Origin: Edaphocola aurantiacus
GTDB taxonomy: Bacteria > Bacteroidota > Bacteroidia > Chitinophagales > Chitinophagaceae
Direction: 5' to 3'
NCBI RefSeq assembly: GCF_019797745.1
Contig: NZ_VOSI01000002.1
Span: 310,001 to 374,000 of the forward strand
DNA length: 64,000 nucleotides
The notes under the pieces: generated by a model
Database searches by the model: none
Told to the model about the DNA's origin: nothing
What the model saw: the letters and a program-made list of their open reading frames with translations, nothing else
Part shown: positions 8,492 through 16,393 of the stretch, piece after piece
Position numbering within the stretch: position 1 is the stretch's first letter
How the letters are laid out: each line of letters opens with the position of its first letter
Translations under genes and position numbers: made by a program

Positions 8492-8499
8492 TATCTTTG
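8492..8499 (+). promoter_or_regulatory. -7 promoter box upstream of paralogue 2
   Basis: TATCTTTG matches TAnnTTTG exactly and lies 95 bases before the ATG at 8595. The intervening leader contains a small inverted repeat AGACGTA/TACGTCT (near 8505 and 8527). Confidence 0.45.
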
Positions 8500-8594
8500 C
8501 CCTAAGACGTACCTTGTTTTTTACGTCTATACAAAAAGAGCTATAATTGCATATTCCAGATTTAAGTATTTTTTCACCGTTAAACGAGCTATCT

Positions 8595-9206
8595 ATGTCT
8601 AAAAAAATCGCCCTTACACTATTGAGTGCTGTTGCCTTATGTAGCACCACCTCCCTGTCTGCCAGACCACCTGTGCAACAAGCCTCTGCCAGACCACTGT
8701 ATGGCCCGAATATTGTACGCTTCACGCCAGTAACGGTTTTTGATAATTCTGTAGGCATTGGTTTTGCCTATGAGCGCATCCTGGACAAGGATGGTAAAAT
8801 AAGCGTCAATATCCCTATATACTTAGGCATAAATACGAACAGCGGTTATTACAACGGACCTGGCTATAACAACAATACCAATTATTCCATGTTCTTGAAC
8901 CCTGGTGTTAAATTCTATCCTGCCGGGCAGAGAAGAGTAACTTATGCCCTGGGTGCATCTTTATTTACTATGATGGGTGAAGACGATTATTATTATGGCG
9001 GTCCTGCAGATAAAGCAGATTATCTTAAAGCCGGCATCATGATTAATAACTATGTTCACTTCAACATTACGCCGAAATTTAACCTGGGCCTGGAGTTAGG
9101 TGTAGGCCCAAGCTACATCAATCAGTACAAAACCGCTAATTACACTAATAATGAGGGTATCGGTTTTAGCGCACAGTTCGGCTTCCATATGGGTTTCCGT
9201 TTCTAA
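8595..9206 (+). CDS. Secreted beta-barrel-like protein, paralogue 2 of 3
   Basis: About 203 residues from ATG 8595 (MSKKIALTLL), with signal peptide cleavage near SLSARPP. It carries the shared series YGPNIVRFTPV, GIGFAYERILDKDGKI, IPIYLGIN, NPGVKFYPAGQRR, YALGASLF, GIMINNYVHFN, LGLELGVGPSYI and a terminal MGFRF. It is clearly closer to paralogue 3 than to paralogue 1. Only 23 bases separate it from paralogue 3, suggesting cotranscription. The strand-turn pattern and C-terminal Phe suggest an outer-membrane barrel; no biochemical role can be assigned. Confidence 0.7.
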   Translation: MSKKIALTLLSAVALCSTTSLSARPPVQQASARPLYGPNIVRFTPVTVFDNSVGIGFAYERILDKDGKISVNIPIYLGINTNSGYYNGPGYNNNTNYSMFLNPGVKFYPAGQRRVTYALGASLFTMMGEDDYYYGGPADKADYLKAGIMINNYVHFNITPKFNLGLELGVGPSYINQYKTANYTNNEGIGFSAQFGFHMGFRF

Positions 9207-9229
9207 TTTAATTATAAATACTAAAAACA

Positions 9230-9814
9230 ATGTTCAAGAAATTACTTACAGCACTGCTCGTACTGGTTATGGCAACCGGGGCAGCTACTGCTCAGCAAAA
9301 CAGTTATGGTCCTAATATTATCCGCATTATGCCGCTTACCGCTTTTAACGGAGGCGTGGGTCTGGGAGCGTCTTATGAGCGTATCCTGGATAAAGATGGC
9401 AAAATAGGATTGAATATACCGTTCTCCCTGGGCTTTAATAATAATGGCGACTATAACAACGACATGAACACTACTTTCATGTTCAACCCTGGTATTAAAT
9501 TCTATCCGGGCGGTCAGCGCAAGGTAACTTATGCACTGGGTGCTTCTGTTTTTACGTCGTTCGGCACAAACAATGGCTATCGATATGATATAAACCAAAG
9601 CTATCAGTATGTAAATGCCAATACGCTGCAAGCAGGTATTATGGTGAACAACTACCTCCAATTTAACCTGTCTCCGAAAGTAAACATCGGGCTGGAACTG
9701 GGTGTGGGACCTGCCTACATCGATCAGGAGAAGGATGTTACCAATAACGTAATGTACAATCACGGTCTGAATGTAATGGGACAATTCAGCTTCCATATCG
9801 GTTTCAGATTCTAA
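9230..9814 (+). CDS. Secreted beta-barrel-like protein, paralogue 3 of 3
   Basis: A 194-residue protein starting MFKKLLTALL with signal peptide cleavage near ATAQQ. Shared motifs are YGPNIIRIMPL, GVGLGASYERILDKDGKI, IPFSLGFN, NPGIKFYPGGQRK, YALGASVF, GIMVNNYLQFN, IGLELGVGPAYI and terminal IGFRF. The start ATG follows an A-rich leader without a Shine-Dalgarno sequence, normal for this phylum. A strong terminator follows directly. It may be the best-expressed copy judging by the lack of its own promoter and its place at the end of a two-gene unit, but that is inference. Confidence 0.7.
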   Translation: MFKKLLTALLVLVMATGAATAQQNSYGPNIIRIMPLTAFNGGVGLGASYERILDKDGKIGLNIPFSLGFNNNGDYNNDMNTTFMFNPGIKFYPGGQRKVTYALGASVFTSFGTNNGYRYDINQSYQYVNANTLQAGIMVNNYLQFNLSPKVNIGLELGVGPAYIDQEKDVTNNVMYNHGLNVMGQFSFHIGFRF

Positions 9815-9838
9815 AAAAATACATATCAATGAAACTAT

Positions 9839-9872
9839 GGGGATTACCGGATGGTAATCCCCTTTTGTTTTT
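9839..9872 (+). terminator. Terminator after the beta-barrel paralogue array
   Basis: A perfect 10-bp stem, GGGGATTACC (9839-9848) and GGTAATCCCC (9853-9862), with loop GGAT, followed by TTTTGTTTTT. Confidence 0.85.
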
Positions 9873-9898
9873 ATATTTTTGTGACAGATATTCAATGC

Positions 9899-10633
9899 AT
9901 GAAAAGTATTTATTTTAAAGAGCTGAGCTCTTTTCTCAGCTCCGTGGTGGGTTATGTGGTCTTACTGGTATTCCTGGTGGTGCTGGGTTTATTTTTATGG
10001 GTGCTACCCGACAGCAATTTCCTGGATTACGGCTATGCCAGTATGGAGCAATTCTTTACTATTACACCCTGGTTAATGTTATTCCTGATACCGGCCATAA
10101 CCATGCGCTCGTTTGCAGATGAATTTAAAGGGGGCACTATTGAATGGCTTTCGACCAAGCCGCTAACCTTACACCAGATTGTGGGTGGTAAGTTCTGGGC
10201 ATCGTTTACCCTTGTGGTTATTGCCCTGATTCCAACGCTGATCTATGTATTTGCGATTAACTGGTTAGCTATCGAAAATGCTACGCTGGATTTCGGCGCA
10301 ATTACCGGAGCTTATATCGGTTTATTACTGCTGATTGCCTCATTTGTTTCTATAGGTATATTCTGTTCTACACTTACAGATAACCAGATCGTGGGTTTCC
10401 TGCTGGCACTGATTCTGTGCTGGCTGCTCTATAGTGGATTTGAAGCCATAAGCCGTCTGCCGGTATTCTCCGGCGGTGCAGATTATTATATTCAGCTGGT
10501 GGGCATGGATGCACATTACAATTCGATCAACCGCGGCGTAATCAATACTAAAGATGTAATCTATTTCCTGAGTATAACTGCTGTATTCTGGCAGCTGACC
10601 TTATTTTCATTAAAGCGTAAAAAACTCAACTAA
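9899..10633 (+). CDS. gldF: Gliding-motility ABC transporter permease GldF
   Basis: About 244 residues from ATG 9899 (MKSIYFKELSSF); the longer upstream frame would begin inside the preceding terminator region. It has six predicted transmembrane segments and the ABC-2 permease pattern, including MRSFADEFKGGTIEWLSTKPL and the LTDNQIVGFLLALILCW segment typical of GldF. In Flavobacterium johnsoniae GldF works with the auxiliary protein GldG and the ATPase GldA and is needed for gliding. Here gldG is not the next gene, which is unusual. The gene heads a compact operon, with rsgA starting five bases after its stop. Confidence 0.85.
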   Translation: MKSIYFKELSSFLSSVVGYVVLLVFLVVLGLFLWVLPDSNFLDYGYASMEQFFTITPWLMLFLIPAITMRSFADEFKGGTIEWLSTKPLTLHQIVGGKFWASFTLVVIALIPTLIYVFAINWLAIENATLDFGAITGAYIGLLLLIASFVSIGIFCSTLTDNQIVGFLLALILCWLLYSGFEAISRLPVFSGGADYYIQLVGMDAHYNSINRGVINTKDVIYFLSITAVFWQLTLFSLKRKKLN

Positions 10634-10638
10634 TCTTA

Positions 10639-11565
10639 TTGGAAGCGATCATATATAAGTCGACAGGAAGTTTTTATACCGCCATAGATGATACGGGAAA
10701 GGTGTGGATTGCACGCGCCCGGGGTAAATTCAAAATAGATAAAAGCATCAAATCTACCAATCCGATTGCTGTGGGTGACCAGGTTACCCTGCAACCGGAA
10801 AGCGAGCAGGATAGTACCGCAATCATTACAAAAATCGGTCAGCGGCACAATTATATGGTCCGCACTTCGCCGCATAACCGCCACCATAAACATATTGTTG
10901 CGTCGAATATAGACGAAGCTATTGTAGTGGCTACGATTCATAGCCCGCGCACCTCTAACGGTTTCCTGGACCGCTTCCTGATTACGGCAGAAGCATATCA
11001 TATTCCCGCTACCATCGTGTTTAATAAAGCCGATCTGATAGAGGGAGAATATGTTGCCGAATGGGAGGAAAGAAAACAATTATACGAAGCGATCGGTTAT
11101 CCTACATTTACCATTCAGGCTACTGACCCCACAAGTGTGCAAACGCTGAAAGATCACCTTGCAAGCAAGACCACTCTGATCAGCGGCCACTCCGGTGTGG
11201 GTAAGAGTACGCTTATCAATGCGCTCCTGCCTAATCTGGACTTAAGGGTTCAGGAGGTTTCTGACTGGAGTGGTAAGGGACAGCACACAACTACTTTTGC
11301 AGAAATGTTTGAGCTGAGCAACGGGGGTAAAATTATCGACACACCGGGCGTAAAAGAATTCGGGATTGTGGATATTGACCAATACGAACTGGCACAGTAC
11401 TTTCCTGAGATGAGGGCCAAGATGCCGGATTGCAGGTTCAACAACTGTCTGCATATAAACGAGCCGGACTGTGCGGTGAAAGAGTCTTTGGGAGCCGATA
11501 TCAGCATTTCCCGTTATGAAAGCTATCTGAATATCCTGGAGTCATTACCCAAAAACAATTATTAG
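10639..11565 (+). CDS. rsgA: Ribosome small-subunit-dependent GTPase RsgA
   Basis: A 308-residue circularly permuted GTPase. An N-terminal OB fold is followed by G4 (NKADL, near residue 131), then G1 (GHSGVGKST, about 183-191) and G3 (DTPGVKEFG), and a C-terminal zinc knuckle with MPDCRFNNC..H..EPDCAV. RsgA acts in late maturation of the 30S subunit. The start is TTG 10639, five bases after gldF; an internal ATG would lose the OB-fold N-terminus. The next gene begins four bases after the stop, consistent with a single polycistron. Confidence 0.95.
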   Translation: MEAIIYKSTGSFYTAIDDTGKVWIARARGKFKIDKSIKSTNPIAVGDQVTLQPESEQDSTAIITKIGQRHNYMVRTSPHNRHHKHIVASNIDEAIVVATIHSPRTSNGFLDRFLITAEAYHIPATIVFNKADLIEGEYVAEWEERKQLYEAIGYPTFTIQATDPTSVQTLKDHLASKTTLISGHSGVGKSTLINALLPNLDLRVQEVSDWSGKGQHTTTFAEMFELSNGGKIIDTPGVKEFGIVDIDQYELAQYFPEMRAKMPDCRFNNCLHINEPDCAVKESLGADISISRYESYLNILESLPKNNY

Positions 11566-11569
11566 AAGT

Positions 11570-12007
11570 ATGAATCCTGCAGCACTGCACGTCATCAGGA
11601 GTCAGCATCCTGATTATTTAAAAGTACTGGTATTAAGACAAAAAGTATTGCGTGCACCGCTGGGCATGAATCTTTATGATGAAGACCTGAGCCGCGAAAT
11701 AGATGAGCATATATTTATCTATAAAGAAAATGAAGCCATAAAAGGTTGCCTGCTACTGGCACCGGTTGCGGTTCAGAAAGGCAAGTTGCGCCAGATGGCG
11801 GTTTCAGAAGATGAGCAAGGCAAAGGAATAGGTGCAGCACTGATTCGGTTTGCAGAAGAATTTGCCAGAAGCAAACAGTACAAAACATTCGAATTACATG
11901 CCCGTATATCTGCCCTTCCGTTTTATGAAAAACTGGGCTACGAAGCAATAGGAGCACAGTTTACAGAAGTTGGCATTCCACATGTAAAAATGATCAAACA
12001 GTTATAA
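11570..12007 (+). CDS. GNAT family N-acetyltransferase
   Basis: A 145-residue GNAT protein. The acetyl-CoA binding motif A is visible as LRQMAVSEDEQGKGIGAAL, with the Q/RxxGxG/A signature, followed by the motif B region FYEKLGYEAIG. The N-terminus with VLRQKVLRAPLGMNL resembles the small ElaA/YjcF-like acetyltransferases. The acceptor cannot be predicted. It lies four bases after rsgA and four before holA, so it is embedded in an operon of unrelated housekeeping functions. Confidence 0.85.
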   Translation: MNPAALHVIRSQHPDYLKVLVLRQKVLRAPLGMNLYDEDLSREIDEHIFIYKENEAIKGCLLLAPVAVQKGKLRQMAVSEDEQGKGIGAALIRFAEEFARSKQYKTFELHARISALPFYEKLGYEAIGAQFTEVGIPHVKMIKQL

Positions 12008-12011
12008 CAAA

Positions 12012-13043
12012 ATGGCTAAGGCAACGAAAGAGAAAGTAGATACTTTAGGAGAATTCAACCGGCTGATGGCGGTATTGAAATCTCGTCAATACAAGAATAT
12101 TTATTTACTGGAAGGAGAAGAGCCGTATTATATAGATCTGCTGCTGGATTATTTTGATAACCAGATCCTGGATGCAGATCAGAAAGATTTTAACCTGATT
12201 ACCCTGTATGGTAAGGACAGCGAATGGAGTGAGGTAGTCAATGCCTGTAGCCGCTTCCCGATGTTTGCAGAACATACTATAGTGATCTTAAGGGAGGCTG
12301 CCCAGCTGCGCCAGCCCGATCAACTGATTCCCTATTTCGAGCAACCGTCTGCCAGTACTATACTGGTAATCGATTATCGCGGTAAGGAGACAAACAGTAA
12401 AGACAAATGGGTAAAGCCACTGAAGGAGAAAGCCGTTATTTTCAAAAGCAACAGGCTGGCCGAAGATGATATACCTGCATGGATACAGCAATACGGTGCC
12501 ATGCAACAATATAAGGTATCTGCGGAACTGGCAGAAATGCTGGCCGGATACCTGGGCAATGACCTGCAGAAAATAACGAATGAACTGGAGAAGGTAAAGA
12601 TCAATGAGCCGAATATGGCCGAGCTTACCGCAGAAATGATAGAGCGCTATGTGGGCATCAGCCGGGAGTATAATTATATGGATCTGCCCAAAATGATTTT
12701 CACTAATGACAAAGTACGCATAAGCCGTATGCTTACTTATTTTGTGGCTAATCCCAAAAGTGCCCCTCTGCCTGCGTTGATGGCGACATTCTATACATTT
12801 GCAGACCGCACCTATCGCTGCTATTCTGTGCCCGATGATTATAATAACCCGGAGAGTCGTGCATTGTATTATTACCGTTCATACTCCCGGATGTTTTCCG
12901 TTACGACAATACATAAATTCATTGCCCTGCTGAATGAATTTGCTTTAAAAGCAGTAGGCATCAATATCTCAAACAAAGACGACAGTGAATTATTAAAAGA
13001 ACTGGTCGGTAAATTAAACGCATTATTATACCCTCAGGGATAA
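12012..13043 (+). CDS. holA: DNA polymerase III subunit delta (clamp-loader wrench)
   Basis: A 343-residue HolA. The family architecture is visible: an N-terminal RecA-like domain beginning KNIYLLEGEEPYYIDLLLDYF, a segment with CSRFPMFAEHTIVILREA, a degenerate nucleotide-binding fold without a Walker A motif, and a helical C-terminal collar. The delta subunit opens the beta sliding clamp within the clamp loader. Start and length are typical for Bacteroidota HolA. It sits between the GNAT gene (four bases) and the SDR gene (12 bases). Confidence 0.9.
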   Translation: MAKATKEKVDTLGEFNRLMAVLKSRQYKNIYLLEGEEPYYIDLLLDYFDNQILDADQKDFNLITLYGKDSEWSEVVNACSRFPMFAEHTIVILREAAQLRQPDQLIPYFEQPSASTILVIDYRGKETNSKDKWVKPLKEKAVIFKSNRLAEDDIPAWIQQYGAMQQYKVSAELAEMLAGYLGNDLQKITNELEKVKINEPNMAELTAEMIERYVGISREYNYMDLPKMIFTNDKVRISRMLTYFVANPKSAPLPALMATFYTFADRTYRCYSVPDDYNNPESRALYYYRSYSRMFSVTTIHKFIALLNEFALKAVGINISNKDDSELLKELVGKLNALLYPQG

Positions 13044-13055
13044 AAAACAATTATC

Positions 13056-13841
13056 ATGAATTTAGATCTGACAAATAAAAGAGCGCTTGTTGGCGGCAGT
13101 ACCCAAGGCATAGGATTAGCCATTGCGAAAGAATTATCTTTACTGGGTGCGAGTTGTACCCTTATTGCCCGTAATGAAGACAGCCTTAAAACAGCTGTTG
13201 CGACATTAGATACAAGTAAAGGACAGGTACATGAATACCTTGTTGCGGACTATAGCGATTTCCGGAAAGTAGCGGCTACTGCTCAGGAATATGTGGCCGG
13301 AAAGCCTGTGCATATCCTGATCAATAATAGTGGCGGACCTGCTGCCGGACCGATTGTAGATGCGCAGCCAGAGGCCTTCCTGGACACTTTTCAGCAACAT
13401 CTTATCTGTAATCAGTTACTGACTCAGGCTGTGATTCCTTCGATGAAAAAAGACGGATACGGCCGTATTGTAAATGTGATTTCTACTTCTGTAAAAATAC
13501 CTTTGAAAAACCTGGGTGTATCCAATACGATTCGTGGTGCTGTAGCTTCCTGGGCTAAAACAATGAGCAATGAACTGGCTCCGTTTGGTATTACCGTAAA
13601 CAACGTATTACCGGGTGCAACTGCAACTGCACGCCTGAGCAACATTATCGATAATAAAGCCAGCAAAACCGGCATAGATAAGGATGCGGCGGCACAGGAA
13701 ATGATTGAAGAGATACCGATGAAGCGCTTCGGTCAACCGGAAGAGATTGCTTCACTTGCAGCTTATTTATGTTCTCCGGCTGCTGCATATCTTACAGGGG
13801 TAAGCATCCCTGTGGATGGTGGCAGAACAGGAAGCTTGTAA
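13056..13841 (+). CDS. SDR-family protein with altered catalytic residues
   Basis: A 261-residue short-chain dehydrogenase/reductase fold: cofactor motif GGSTQGIG (residues 13-20), NNSGG near 90, Asn119, Ser143/145, and a C-terminal CSPAAAYLTGVSIPVDGG. The catalytic YxxxK is missing: alignment around SNTIRGAVASWAKT places Ser156 and Arg160 at the Tyr and Lys positions. The dinucleotide motif reads GGSTQG rather than TGxxxG. A BKR-like SDR subgroup with incomplete catalytic tetrads is known, so the loss is probably ancestral. It may bind NAD(P) without classical reduction, or use other residues. Last gene of the gldF operon. Confidence 0.85.
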   Translation: MNLDLTNKRALVGGSTQGIGLAIAKELSLLGASCTLIARNEDSLKTAVATLDTSKGQVHEYLVADYSDFRKVAATAQEYVAGKPVHILINNSGGPAAGPIVDAQPEAFLDTFQQHLICNQLLTQAVIPSMKKDGYGRIVNVISTSVKIPLKNLGVSNTIRGAVASWAKTMSNELAPFGITVNNVLPGATATARLSNIIDNKASKTGIDKDAAAQEMIEEIPMKRFGQPEEIASLAAYLCSPAAAYLTGVSIPVDGGRTGSL

Positions 13842-13866
13842 TACAACGTTGATTTTATCTGCATAT

Positions 13867-13903
13867 AAACAGGTCCGCGATGCATAGCATCGCGGACCTG
13901 TTT
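13867..13903 (+). terminator. Terminator of the gldF-rsgA-holA-SDR operon
   Basis: A perfect 17-bp inverted repeat pairs 13867-13883 with 13887-13903 around ATA. The core is AACAGGTCCGCGATGC. The T-tract is short (TTTATT). Confidence 0.75.
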
Positions 13904-14021
13904 ATTGATAGCCATAAACGACCTATAACTTACTGTATATCAAATGTATTGTCATTATAAATATTTCTAAAATGACACTTTAAAATTCCGTTTTTCAAAC
14001 ATGAAGCAAGTATGGTGAAGA

Positions 14022-14029
14022 TAACTTTG
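14022..14029 (+). promoter_or_regulatory. -7 box for the Ig-repeat T9SS protein gene
   Basis: TAACTTTG matches TAnnTTTG, 64 bases before ATG 14094. No clear -33 TTG is seen. Confidence 0.4.
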
Positions 14030-14093
14030 CGGCGAAATTTCGTTCCCGTTCGGGGAGTAACCGTATTAAAAGTTTATCCACAAACAATCATTT

Positions 14094-16313
14094 ATGTTCA
14101 GAAAATTTACGCTTAATTCATCACTAAAAAAACAGATCTTACTTACAGGAGCTGCATTAGCAAGCCTGGCTATACCGGCCACTGCACAACAATGGAATAT
14201 GGTAGGCGGCGCTACACTAACTACTGTAAACGGATCTTATACCAATCTTGTAAAAGATAATGCCGGCAACTATTATGTATCATATTATGCCGGTGGTGTA
14301 AGCCAGGGTTCCGTTCAGAAGTATAATGGTACTTCCTGGAGCTTTCTGGGCGGACAGGGCGTTACACCTGGTTTTGCCACATATAATGCACTTGGTGTAA
14401 ATGCCAACGGAGAAGTCTATTACAGTTTTCAGGATGGATCAAACAGTAGTAACATGTCTGTTAAGAAATTCAGTCCTGTCACCAATACCTGGACAGATGC
14501 AGGTGTTGCCATTTCCGGTGCTGTTGTCAACTATCAGAATCTTAAAATCATTCCGTCCACAAACTATCCTGTAGTGACTTATAATGCTTCCGGTATGCGG
14601 GCCAGGAAATACAATGGCAGTACCTGGACAGATGTAGGAGCATCCCCTATTGTAACCGGCAATCAGGTAAACCACGCTATGGTGGTTGGCAGTAATGATA
14701 CGGTTTATGTTGCCGTGCAGATCGGTACTGCATACTCTGTATACAAAAACCATATTAACGCGAGCAGTTCCGATGCCTGGCAGCTGGTCGGCAACAGCAG
14801 TTTTACTTCTGGCGGAAGCTCTAATCAGTTTACGGTATCACTGGCGATAGATGGCAGCAACAATCTGTATATGGCTTATCGCGCATTATCTACTGATGCC
14901 AGTAAAATTGCGGTGTACAAGTATACCGCAGGCAACTGGACCAGCTTAGGTAACCAATTATTTTCTGCTAATGCTGTAGAGCATATATCTATTGCAGTAA
15001 CTGCAGCTGGCGTACCAACGGTAGCTTTCCGGGAGAATAATCCTACTGATAAAACGCTGGTGTATACGCTGAACAACAACACATGGGTGTCTCTGGGAGC
15101 AGCTTCTGCAACATTGGGCAATTACAATTCCCTGATCCTGGACAATGGCACACCCGTTGTAGCTTTCTGTGAAAGTACCGGTGTAAATGGCGGCCTGGTA
15201 ACGGTTAAGAAATATAGTCCAGGTGCTTCTGTAGACAGTGTAGTGGTAACTACTCAAAACGGTGTTGCAGCAAGCATCAGCACTAATGCCGGCACTTTGC
15301 AGACAACTGCTATGGTATACCAATCCAGCATAAATCAGGCTGTAAACTGGAGTATAGTACCCGTGAATGGTGCGGCTACCATTAGTACAACGGGACTGGT
15401 TACTGCCCAATCAAACGGTATGGTATATGCGAAAGCGGTATCTGTAGCAGATCCTGCTAAAATGGATTCTTTACTGATCAATATTACGAACCAGACGGTT
15501 AATATTACCGGATTGGCGGTAAGTACACAGAACAATGTACCGGCGATCATCAACACAAATGCGGGCACATTACAGGCTATTGCAACAATCACTCCTGCCA
15601 ACACGACTAATCAGAATGTAAGCTGGAGCATTGTACCAGGTACCGGTACGGCCACTATATCTGCTACCGGTTTGGTTACTGCTCAGACGAATGGCACCGT
15701 GTATGCGAAAGCGGTATCTTCAGCGAATAACGGCATTAAAGATTCTATTGAAATCAATATCAGTAATCAACTGATCAGTCCAACAGGATTACAGGTATCT
15801 ATAGCAAATAATGCTCCAGCTACTATAAATACGCTTGCTGGCACTTTACAGGCTGTTGTTGCTTTTGCTCCGGTTAATACCAGTAACCAGGATGTGACCT
15901 GGAGCATTGTTCCGGGAACCGGCTCTGCTGCCATATCCGCTACAGGCCTGGTCACCGCTCAGGGTAATGGTACGGTATATGCAAGGGCGGTATCGGTAAT
16001 CAATGCAGCACTGAAAGATTCTGTAGAGATCATGATTACAAACCAGTCTACTAATAGTGTTCAGGATATAATGGCAAAATTCGGTTTGCGTATTTATCCT
16101 AATCCGGTGCAACATGAGTTGATCATAGACCTGAGCCAAACCGGAGCTCCCTTGAATGTTACCCTGACCGATGTTCTTGGTAATATTGTGTATAAAGGCA
16201 TCATCAGTGGACATCAGCTACGCATTCCGGTGCCATATATTCCTGCTGGCATTTACTTGCTCCATATCAATGGTGAAGGATTGCAACTGCATCACAAAAT
16301 CATGAAACATTAA
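14094..16313 (+). CDS. T9SS-secreted protein with propeller-like N-terminus and three Ig-like (Big_2) repeats
   Basis: A 739-residue exported protein. After a signal peptide (cleavage near PATAQQ) residues about 35-375 contain repeated WxxLG/YNGTSW-type blades resembling a beta-propeller of the sialidase/Kelch sort. Residues 380-468, 469-559 and 560-650 are three bacterial Ig-like group 2 repeats sharing the pattern NQxVxWSIVPGxGxAxISxTGLVTAQ. Residues about 660-739 form a T9SS type A sorting domain with the YPNPV motif and a final LHHKIMKH. A surface adhesin or binding role is plausible. The next gene is convergent. Confidence 0.85.
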   Translation: MFRKFTLNSSLKKQILLTGAALASLAIPATAQQWNMVGGATLTTVNGSYTNLVKDNAGNYYVSYYAGGVSQGSVQKYNGTSWSFLGGQGVTPGFATYNALGVNANGEVYYSFQDGSNSSNMSVKKFSPVTNTWTDAGVAISGAVVNYQNLKIIPSTNYPVVTYNASGMRARKYNGSTWTDVGASPIVTGNQVNHAMVVGSNDTVYVAVQIGTAYSVYKNHINASSSDAWQLVGNSSFTSGGSSNQFTVSLAIDGSNNLYMAYRALSTDASKIAVYKYTAGNWTSLGNQLFSANAVEHISIAVTAAGVPTVAFRENNPTDKTLVYTLNNNTWVSLGAASATLGNYNSLILDNGTPVVAFCESTGVNGGLVTVKKYSPGASVDSVVVTTQNGVAASISTNAGTLQTTAMVYQSSINQAVNWSIVPVNGAATISTTGLVTAQSNGMVYAKAVSVADPAKMDSLLINITNQTVNITGLAVSTQNNVPAIINTNAGTLQAIATITPANTTNQNVSWSIVPGTGTATISATGLVTAQTNGTVYAKAVSSANNGIKDSIEINISNQLISPTGLQVSIANNAPATINTLAGTLQAVVAFAPVNTSNQDVTWSIVPGTGSAAISATGLVTAQGNGTVYARAVSVINAALKDSVEIMITNQSTNSVQDIMAKFGLRIYPNPVQHELIIDLSQTGAPLNVTLTDVLGNIVYKGIISGHQLRIPVPYIPAGIYLLHINGEGLQLHHKIMKH
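15231..16047 (+). repeat. Three tandem Ig-like domain repeats within the T9SS protein gene
   Basis: Units start at about 15231, 15498 and 15771, each about 270 bases. Protein-level similarity is strongest in SIVPGTGxAxISATGLVTAQ. Units 2 and 3 are more alike than unit 1, suggesting the last duplication involved those two. Confidence 0.8.
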
Positions 16314-16338
16314 TTTACTACCCATCAATTCATAATGC

Positions 16339-16368
16339 AAGAGGGGATGTCTGAAAACATCCCCTCTT
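16339..16368. terminator. Terminator between convergent genes
   Basis: A perfect 12-bp stem, AAGAGGGGATGT (16339-16350) and ACATCCCCTCTT (16357-16368), with loop CTGAAA. It lies between the Ig-repeat gene and parE and could serve both. Confidence 0.8.
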
Positions 16369-16393
16369 TATGTTTTTACTTTATCTTAATTAG

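Noticed and set aside
15231-16047. Internal DNA repeats as a mobile or CRISPR-like array
   Set aside because: The periodicity matches protein domains in frame and encodes Ig-like units; there are no spacers or terminal inverted repeats.
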